DNA from: Clostridiales bacterium
Lineage (GTDB): Bacteria > Bacillota > Clostridia > Christensenellales > Aristaeellaceae
DNA length: 10,781 bases
NCBI GenBank assembly: GCA_004556155.1
Contig: SFIM01000047.1
Location: 1 to 10,781, forward strand
Reading direction: 5' to 3'
Part shown: in pieces, positions 7,045 through 10,781 of the stretch
Layout: each line of letters starts with the position of its first letter
Position numbering within the stretch: the stretch's first letter is position 1
The notes under the pieces: generated by a model
What the model was told of the DNA's origin: nothing
Databases searched by the model: none
What the model saw: the letters and a program-made list of their open reading frames with translations, nothing else
Made by a program: the position numbers and the translations under genes

Positions 7045-7073
7045 TTGCATTTTAAACGGCCAAATGATATGAT
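7045..7073 (+). promoter_or_regulatory. Extended -10 promoter of the beta-helix protein gene
   Basis: TATGAT (7068-7073; 5 of 6 consensus bases) is preceded by TG one base upstream (7065-7066), making an extended -10. A weak -35, TTGCAT (7045-7050), lies at the ideal 17-base spacing. Transcription would start near 7080, about 36 bases before the ATG at 7116. Confidence 0.65.
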
Positions 7074-7115
7074 AAATCTGTGCAAAACCATTCCATCTGC
7101 AAAGGAGATATAATA

Positions 7116-7970
7116 ATGAAGAAACTGCTTTCCCTGGCGCTTTCCCTGCTGTTGGCGTGCAGCCTGTGCACCGCCCTGGCCGCCGATTACAGCGACGTAT
7201 TTACCAACTTTGACCTGCGCGACAGCTGGACTGCCGCCACGGAGATCACCTTTACCGATACGGCCGTGACGATCAACGGCAGCGGCGCGGCAGCCGACGG
7301 CACGGTGGTCACCATCACCGCCCCCGGCGTATACAAGCTGCAAGGCTCCTGTGCCGACGGCCAGGTGCTGGTGGAGATCGACAAGGCCGAGAAGGCCCAG
7401 CTGGTGCTGGCCGGCCTGACCCTGACCTGCCAGAGCTCCGCGCCCCTGTACGTGCTCTCGGCTGACAAGGTGTCCCTCACCCTGGCCCCCGACACCGTCA
7501 ACACCTTTACCGACGGCAAGGCCTACACCGCCGCCTTTGAAAAGCAGCCCAACGCCTGCATCTGCTCCCGCGACGACCTGGTGATCAACGGCACGGGCAC
7601 GCTGAACGTGCAGGGCAACTTCAACAACGGCATCGGCACCAAGAACGACCTGCGCATCGCGGGCGGCGTCATCACCGTATCCGCCGTCAAAAACGCCCTG
7701 AAGGGCAACGATTCCGTGGCCATCCAGAACGGCGCCATCACCCTGACCGCCGGCAAGGACGCCATCAAAGCCGACAACGAGGATAAGCCCGACAAGGGCT
7801 ATGTGTACATCGCGGGCGGCGATATCCGCATCACCGCGGGCGACGACGCCATCCAGGCCACCCAGGATGTGACCATCACCGGCGGCGCTCTCACCGTCAC
7901 CGCCACCGGCAAAGCCGTCAACTCCAAAGGCTCCCAGGACATCGCCAGCGGCGTGATTAATGGGAAATAA
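7116..7970 (+). CDS. Secreted parallel beta-helix carbohydrate-binding protein, Cthe_2159-like
   Basis: The 284-residue protein starts at the ATG at 7116, which has AAAGGAG 8 bases upstream; an in-frame ATG at 7080 lacks a ribosome site and would put 12 polar residues before the signal peptide. Residues 1-22 are a signal peptide ending in ALA; Cys15 in LLLAC could alternatively be a weak lipobox. From about residue 150 the sequence is built of beta-helix rungs with a repeated [ND]-[AG]-[IL] turn followed by a strand: NNGIGTKNDLRIAGGVITV (170-188), NALKGNDSVAIQNGAITLT (193-211), DAIKAD (215-220) and DDAIQATQDVTITGGALTV (243-261). This pattern fits the Cthe_2159 family (Pfam 'carbohydrate-binding domain-containing protein', PF14262 from memory), a calcium-binding, pectate-lyase-like fold whose founding member binds cellulose and polygalacturonate. 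No catalytic residues are claimed. It is transcribed away from the sugar-import operon. It ends within the helix without an anchor, and is rather short. Confidence 0.85.
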   Translation: MKKLLSLALSLLLACSLCTALAADYSDVFTNFDLRDSWTAATEITFTDTAVTINGSGAAADGTVVTITAPGVYKLQGSCADGQVLVEIDKAEKAQLVLAGLTLTCQSSAPLYVLSADKVSLTLAPDTVNTFTDGKAYTAAFEKQPNACICSRDDLVINGTGTLNVQGNFNNGIGTKNDLRIAGGVITVSAVKNALKGNDSVAIQNGAITLTAGKDAIKADNEDKPDKGYVYIAGGDIRITAGDDAIQATQDVTITGGALTVTATGKAVNSKGSQDIASGVINGK

Positions 7971-7997
7971 AGCGTAGTCCACCCGATAACCTGCAAA

Positions 7998-8040
7998 TTA
8001 AAGCGGCTGAACGAAAAGTGCTTTCGTCCAGCCGCTTTAA
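7998..8040 (+). terminator. Hairpin terminator after the beta-helix protein gene
   Basis: TTAAAGCGGCTG (7998-8009) pairs perfectly with 8029-8040. After one mismatch the stem continues as ACGAAA/TTTCGT, with a 5-base loop. The stem starts 28 bases after the stop. The tail CTTTAATTATAA is only moderately T-rich, so termination is likely but may be partial. The A/T-flanked symmetric stem could act in both directions. Confidence 0.65.
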
Positions 8041-8362
8041 TTATAAGCTGCGTGCTTACGTCATGTTCAGATTTCCTTATGATCAATCTATGCTGTGTAC
8101 CCCTGCGCAGAAAGGGTAAAGTATGGTATTAAGGAGTTCTCCACGCTCTCCTTTGCACGAGGAATAATTGACTTCGTTTACTGCACATGTATGAGCTGAA
8201 AAAGAAGCGCGCTTCATTCAGTCAAGTAAAACAATTGCATTTTAGCTTGCCGCAAGGGGGCGGAGATACAGAGTCTGCTGCTTGTATGAAGTGTATCCGG
8301 ATTGTCATGCAGAAAGGGGCATATGAGAAGCACAATAGATAGAAAGAACACTCCCGTTTTCT
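8041..8362. other. Non-coding stretch, no gene supported
   Basis: The region has lower GC than the left two thirds of the window. The longest plausible plus frame (8187-8342, 51 codons) lacks a ribosome site and resembles nothing I recognise. A perfect 12-bp palindrome GAAGCGCGCTTC lies at 8204-8215 and AAGGAG/CTCCTT pairs around 8141-8163; neither can be assigned. Confidence 0.4.
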
Positions 8363-8440
8363 TCACCGCTGCTGGCTTGACGAACTGAGAAGGCACGCCA
8401 GCATCGCAAGCGCGAGCATTCTTCTAAGCAGTATAGGCAT
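8363..8440 (-). pseudogene. Signal-peptide-like 25-codon fragment, probable remnant of a secreted protein gene
   Basis: From an ATG at 8440, with GGGGGAG just upstream, the minus strand encodes MPILLRRMLALAMLAC followed by LLSSSSQQR and TGA. Two Arg residues, a Leu/Ala/Met core and a lipobox-like MLAC look like a lipoprotein export signal. The frame then stops, and a polar segment continues in another frame, so a frameshift in a decayed gene is the simplest reading. A real short peptide is possible. It lies downstream of the strong terminator at 8501-8529, so it would need its own promoter, which I do not see clearly. Confidence 0.35.
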
Positions 8441-8500
8441 GCGTCTCCCCCGTTTTTCCCATTTCCAAGCAGCATCGCAGGCACACAATAGCTATATAAA

Positions 8501-8529
8501 ACAAAAACCCGCCGCAGTGATGCGGCGGA
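8501..8529 (-). terminator. Rho-independent terminator on the minus strand
   Basis: On the minus strand CCGCCGCA and TGCGGCGG form a perfect 8-base GC-rich stem (8509-8516 with 8521-8528, 4-base loop), followed directly by GGGTTTTTGTTTT. This is a textbook intrinsic terminator. It closes the interrupted secreted-protein gene ending at 8696, leaving a 3' region of about 165 bases in which I see no gene. Confidence 0.88.
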
Positions 8530-8695
8530 ATGGCTAATCTGGTGAACTATGATACATGGGACGATGCACCTTGTAGGGGACAATACGCATTATAACCTGG
8601 TCATGATTCTCCTTATGCTCTCGCAAAACATCAATTTTTATCAAGCACTATTTCCTTGTTGTCAAACATTGAGGAGTATTCTCTCAACATTTTCG

Positions 8696-9763
8696 CTAAC
8701 TGCCGTAGTTCGTCTCATCTGCCGTATCGATCAGGCTGCAATTGTGCAGTTCGATCACATAGCCGTCGTTCAGACACTCGCTGATTTCTTCGTTCGGCTG
8801 CAGCATATAGCGCTCTCCGACGTCCAGCGTGATATCCTGCATAAGCGTAGATACAATATAATAAGCGTCGTGCCTATTATCTGCAACGATTTTATAATAA
8901 GCTTCAGGGGCCCCCCGAAAATCGATTCCGCAAATCTGGCGGCCATTGAAAACGGTGGTATCCACCATATTAATAGAAGAAACAGGCGTAAAAATGCACG
9001 GCTCGGACAGGGAGATATTTGCCTGCATGGGCAGCAGCACAGCATAAGGCGCGTTTTGTCTGCCGCTTATCCGATGCTCCAGGAGCTTTCCGCTGACGTT
9101 TTGTATTTTCACGATCGCATCCTGCCCCTGCTGTGCAGAAATGCGCCACAGCCCGGCAGGCAGATTCTCCCCAATGGTGTAGCTGCCTGCCGCAAGCGTT
9201 CACTGCGCTTCATCAGGCAGCAGAATGCTGTCAAACGGCATGGTGGATGCGTATCTGCTCAAAATAAAGCCGTCGTAATTTCCATACTGAATCTGCAAAA
9301 ACTCGCCTGCATAGCCAATCAGTTTCAGTGCTCCCCCATTTTCGACGATATCTCCATGCTTGCTCAGATCACAATCCCCCAGTGATTCGATAAAGCCATT
9401 TGGATCTACAAACGGCTCGCCCAGTTCAAAGGAGGCAAAGGCAAAGCCGATTGGCTCAATCTTGGCTGCACCAGTTCTTTTCAGCTGCGATGTTTTCATA
9501 TACCCTTCCGCACACAGAAAAACGCGGCACCATTCCGGGCCATACTCCAGCATATAGACCTGCGCGCCGGGATAATAAAAGCCCGCAATTTGCTTCTGCG
9601 ATTCCTCCGGCGCGCGATAATAATAGCACTTTTCGCCTTCGTCTCCTATCACAGAAGCCACAATCAGCCGCTTTCTTCCTGTCTCCTCCGAAGCGCCTGC
9701 AGGCAGGCACATCCAAGCGCACAACAGGATAATCAGCATAAGCAGCACGGCAGCTTTTTTCAT
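8696..9763 (-). pseudogene. Secreted SH3-like / GxYxxGxxxPAG-domain protein gene interrupted by in-frame TGA
   Basis: The first open segment (9200-9763, 187 residues) starts with ATG after AAAGGGGTGA. It has a signal peptide (MKK, Leu-rich core, PAGA at 21-24) and two SH3b-like units, about 45-95 (YYYRAP to GYMKTSQL) and 135-170 (GGALKLIGYAGEFLQIQY to GFILSRY). A TGA at 9200-9202 then interrupts the frame. The same frame stays open for 167 more codons to 8696 and immediately encodes GSYTIGENLPAGLWRIS, a typical domain of secreted Clostridial proteins. The stop therefore falls in the linker before a full domain. Downstream in-frame starts would cut the domain. TGA is a normal stop for the kinase gene in this window, so a recoded code is unlikely. 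A nonsense mutation (for example from TGG or CGA) or a sequencing error is most likely. Function unknown; SH3b domains often bind cell wall. Confidence 0.75.
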
Positions 9764-9830
9764 GAAGCGTCACCCCTTTCATAGAAATATAACGTTTGCT
9801 TTACTAATTTTCTTCCCCAATTTTCCCTAA

Positions 9831-9836
9831 AGTATA
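9831..9836 (-). promoter_or_regulatory. Possible -10 box of the interrupted secreted-protein gene
   Basis: On the minus strand TATACT (5 of 6 consensus) lies about 68 bases before the ATG at 9763. No good -35 is present at 16 to 18 bases; the best candidate, CTGTCA, has a 19-base spacer and lies inside the phased repeats at 9846-9904. A weak -35 overlapped by repeats would fit an activator-dependent promoter. Confidence 0.35.
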
Positions 9837-9845
9837 AATAAGCAT

Positions 9846-9904
9846 GGCATCATCCTGACAGTAATTTGGCAGTAATTTGGCATGACTATGGCAGCATATT
9901 GTCA
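9846..9904. repeat. Six GNCA boxes at exact 11-bp spacing, candidate regulator-binding array
   Basis: GGCA (9846), GACA (9857), GGCA (9868), GGCA (9879), GGCA (9890) and GTCA (9901) start exactly 11 bases apart. Two central units are identical over all 11 bases (CAGTAATTTGG at 9859-9869 and 9870-9880). An 11-bp direct repeat puts every box on nearly the same face of the helix and is the spacing used by OmpR/PhoB-type response regulators. The array sits between the divergent promoters of the two broken genes. The regulator is not identified. Confidence 0.5.
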
Positions 9905-9907
9905 CTT

Positions 9908-9934
9908 TTGAAATTGGGTGAATACAAATATAAT
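9908..9934 (+). promoter_or_regulatory. Possible promoter of the CBM-like pseudogene
   Basis: A perfect -10, TATAAT (9929-9934), is preceded by TTGAAA (9908-9913) at 15 bases, which is short of the ideal 17. The start point would be near 9941, and a perfect 10-bp palindrome AGTCGCGACT (9951-9960) follows where an operator could lie. The leader to the ATG at 10025 is about 85 bases. Confidence 0.45.
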
Positions 9935-10024
9935 ACGAGCTGAAACTAGGAGTCGCGACTGATGTTTCTCAGAACCAATATACTAAGACTAACAAAGGAT
10001 GAGCAATGAAAGGAGTAAGCTAAC

Positions 10025-10481
10025 ATGGCAGAAGCTAATATGGCCCGCAACGGCAAGTTTGGCAGAGGGCTAAGTGGATGGACTACGAGTGGTGTTGAAT
10101 TGTCAAACAACTAAGGGATGAATGGTTCAAAGTGTGCTAAATATACGTTTGAAAATGGGAACGTGGGATCCCTGCAGCAAGTTTTTCCGATTGAACCTGC
10201 ATGTGTCTACAAGGTGACTTGTTGGATCAAATGGGAGGGTTGTCGACAGCTGGCTATTGCGCAGAGTGGGCGCGATGGATGGGAGTTTTCATATTTTCCG
10301 TTTGATGATAGTATGCTGTATTTGAACCACTTTCCGCCTTCAAACGACCACGGATGGCTGGCAAAAATATGAAGTGAGCGTGCTTCAGGCGCTGTTTTGC
10401 GATACTTTGGACGGAACCTTGCATTGTGGACGATACCCTGCTATCGTCCAAAGTAGGGTGCATTTCTTGATAAGTCTCTGA
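10025..10481 (+). pseudogene. CBM4_9-like carbohydrate-binding domain gene broken by a TAA stop and a frameshift
   Basis: The ATG at 10025 has AAAGGAG 9 bases upstream and opens 29 codons containing NGKFGRGLSGWTTSGVE, the usual beginning of a CBM4_9-type jelly-roll domain. A TAA at 10112-10114 stops it. The same frame then resumes with GMNGSKCAKYTFENG and SLQQVFPIEPACVYKVTCWI, the expected middle of the same domain, up to a TGA at 10370-10372. Just before that end the reading frame has slipped: the next conserved element, TTDGWQKYEVSV, is found one base over (from about 10344) and runs to a TGA at 10481. So there are at least two lesions. Such domains occur in secreted glycan-binding and phage tail proteins. 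The intact ribosome site and promoter suggest recent decay. Some or all of this could be assembly error. Confidence 0.7.
10403..10455. repeat. Two competing hairpins sharing one arm
   Basis: TACTTTGGACG (10403-10413) is the exact reverse complement of 10445-10455. GGACGATA (10428-10435) is also the exact complement of TATCGTCC (10442-10449). Only one can form at a time because the right arm is shared. Neither is followed by a T tract. It lies in the degraded tail of the CBM-like pseudogene. Confidence 0.5.
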
Positions 10482-10637
10482 TTTCGACCCCGAAAAGCAG
10501 CCATGAGCAGACTAAAAAAGGGTGGAAAGTGGAAACTTCCATCTGACAAAATGACGCCGAGCAGTCCGCTTCTTGCGCTTATATCCCATATTGGGTAGTT
10601 ATAGTCTATATTTTGACAGCTTATCAGCCTATAAATG
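10482..10637. other. Short non-coding stretch between pseudogene and tRNA terminator
   Basis: No ribosome site or protein-like frame is seen. Only small symmetric stretches (GGAAAGT/AACTTCC near 10522, CCCA/TGGG near 10589) are present. I assign no function. Confidence 0.4.
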
Positions 10638-10679
10638 CAAAAAGAAATCCCCATGCTTTGTATCAAAACATGAGGATTT
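10638..10679 (-). terminator. Rho-independent terminator of tRNA-Asn
   Basis: On the minus strand AAATCCTCATG (10669-10679) pairs with CATGGGGATTT (10645-10655) in an 11-bp stem with one G-U pair. The loop has 13 bases and CTTTTTG follows. The stem begins 3 bases after the CCA end of the tRNA, so it most likely ends that transcript. Confidence 0.85.
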
Positions 10680-10682
10680 AGT

Positions 10683-10757
10683 TGGCTCCCCAGGTAGGGC
10701 TCGAACCTACAACAACTCGGTTAACAGCCGAGTGCTCTGCCATTGAGCTACTGAGGA
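10683..10757 (-). tRNA. tRNA-Asn (anticodon GTT), CCA encoded
   Basis: The 75-nt minus-strand gene has acceptor stem TCCTCAG pairing with CTGGGGA (one G-U), D arm with AGCTCAATGGCAGAGC, anticodon stem CTCGG/CCGAG around CTGTTAA with anticodon GTT, T arm GTAGG-TTCGAGC-CCTAC, discriminator G and a genomically encoded CCA. All four arms fold without gaps. A terminator follows at once, so it is the last or only tRNA of its transcript; other genes may lie upstream beyond the right edge. Confidence 0.97.
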
Positions 10758-10781
10758 ATATCGGAAAGCGGAGTATCTCTA

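Noticed and set aside
6795..7982. Minus-strand open frame of about 395 codons opposite the beta-helix gene
   Set aside because: The translation is low-complexity Gly/Val/Ala/Asp, a shadow of the repetitive beta-helix rungs. It also lies across the divergent promoters, and the plus strand has the signal peptide, ribosome site and promoter.
8187..8342. 51-codon plus-strand open frame
   Set aside because: No ribosome site, no recognisable similarity and no conserved feature; likely chance.
9200..9202. TGA reassigned to a sense codon, or selenocysteine
   Set aside because: TGA is the natural stop of the kinase gene (636-638), TGG is used for Trp throughout, and the other broken gene carries TAA. 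No selenoprotein family fits this linker position. Nonsense mutation or sequencing error is simpler.
8549..9385. Plus-strand open frame of 278 codons
   Set aside because: It has no ribosome site before its ATG and no recognisable domain, and it is antisense to the SH3-like/GxYxxGxxxPAG gene, whose motifs are clear on the minus strand even across the stop.
10683..10757. Phage or island attachment site in tRNA-Asn
   Set aside because: I see no second copy of the tRNA 3' end and no integrase in the window, so an att site cannot be supported here.

Overview
The window looks like chromosomal DNA from a Gram-positive, GC-rich gut Clostridia (Firmicutes; an Oscillospiraceae- or Christensenellales-like genome is my best guess). 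The basis is the strong AGGAGG-type ribosome binding sites, LplB/YtcP-type sugar permeases without a local ATPase, low-GC-Gram-positive style promoters, a Cthe_2159-like beta-helix protein, and intergenic hairpin repeats of a kind I recall from gut Clostridia. The assignment is inferred from gene content only.

Layout. Bases 1-635 carry no gene; they hold nested palindromic repeats. Bases 636-6798 are one minus-strand operon, read from right to left: promoter (6769-6798), secreted sugar-binding protein, a pair of structured hairpins, LplB-like permease, YtcP-like permease, a cytoplasmic formylglycine sulfatase, and a BadF/NAGK-type sugar kinase. Bases 6692-7115 are a divergent intergenic region with a promoter facing each way. 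Bases 7116-7970 encode a secreted parallel beta-helix carbohydrate-binding protein on the plus strand, closed by a hairpin. From about 8041 onward the DNA is lower in GC and looks like decaying accessory sequence: a signal-peptide-like fragment (8363-8440), a canonical minus-strand terminator (8501-8529), a secreted SH3-like/GxYxxGxxxPAG protein gene broken by one in-frame TGA (8696-9763), a divergent regulatory region with six helically phased 11-bp repeats (9846-9904), and a CBM4_9-like gene broken by an in-frame TAA and a frameshift (10025-10481). A tRNA-Asn gene with its terminator lies on the minus strand at the right edge.

How the genes fit together (inference). The operon reads as an uptake and processing route for a sulfated amino-sugar oligosaccharide, for example from mucin or glycosaminoglycan. 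The binding protein captures it outside the membrane. The two permeases import it, powered by an ATPase encoded elsewhere. The sulfatase has no signal peptide, so it would remove sulfate inside the cell. The kinase would then phosphorylate the freed sugar. The divergent beta-helix protein could hold polysaccharide near the cell surface. No glycoside hydrolase, sulfatase-maturating enzyme or regulator is in the window, so the exact substrate cannot be read from it.

Points most worth a second look: the kinase's sugar-contacting GDE motif reads DTV; the sulfatase is cytosolic; the binding protein lacks a lipobox; the intergenic hairpins show a compensatory base-pair change between copies; two neighbouring genes carry clean in-frame stops; and an unassigned 11-bp phased repeat array sits between two promoters.
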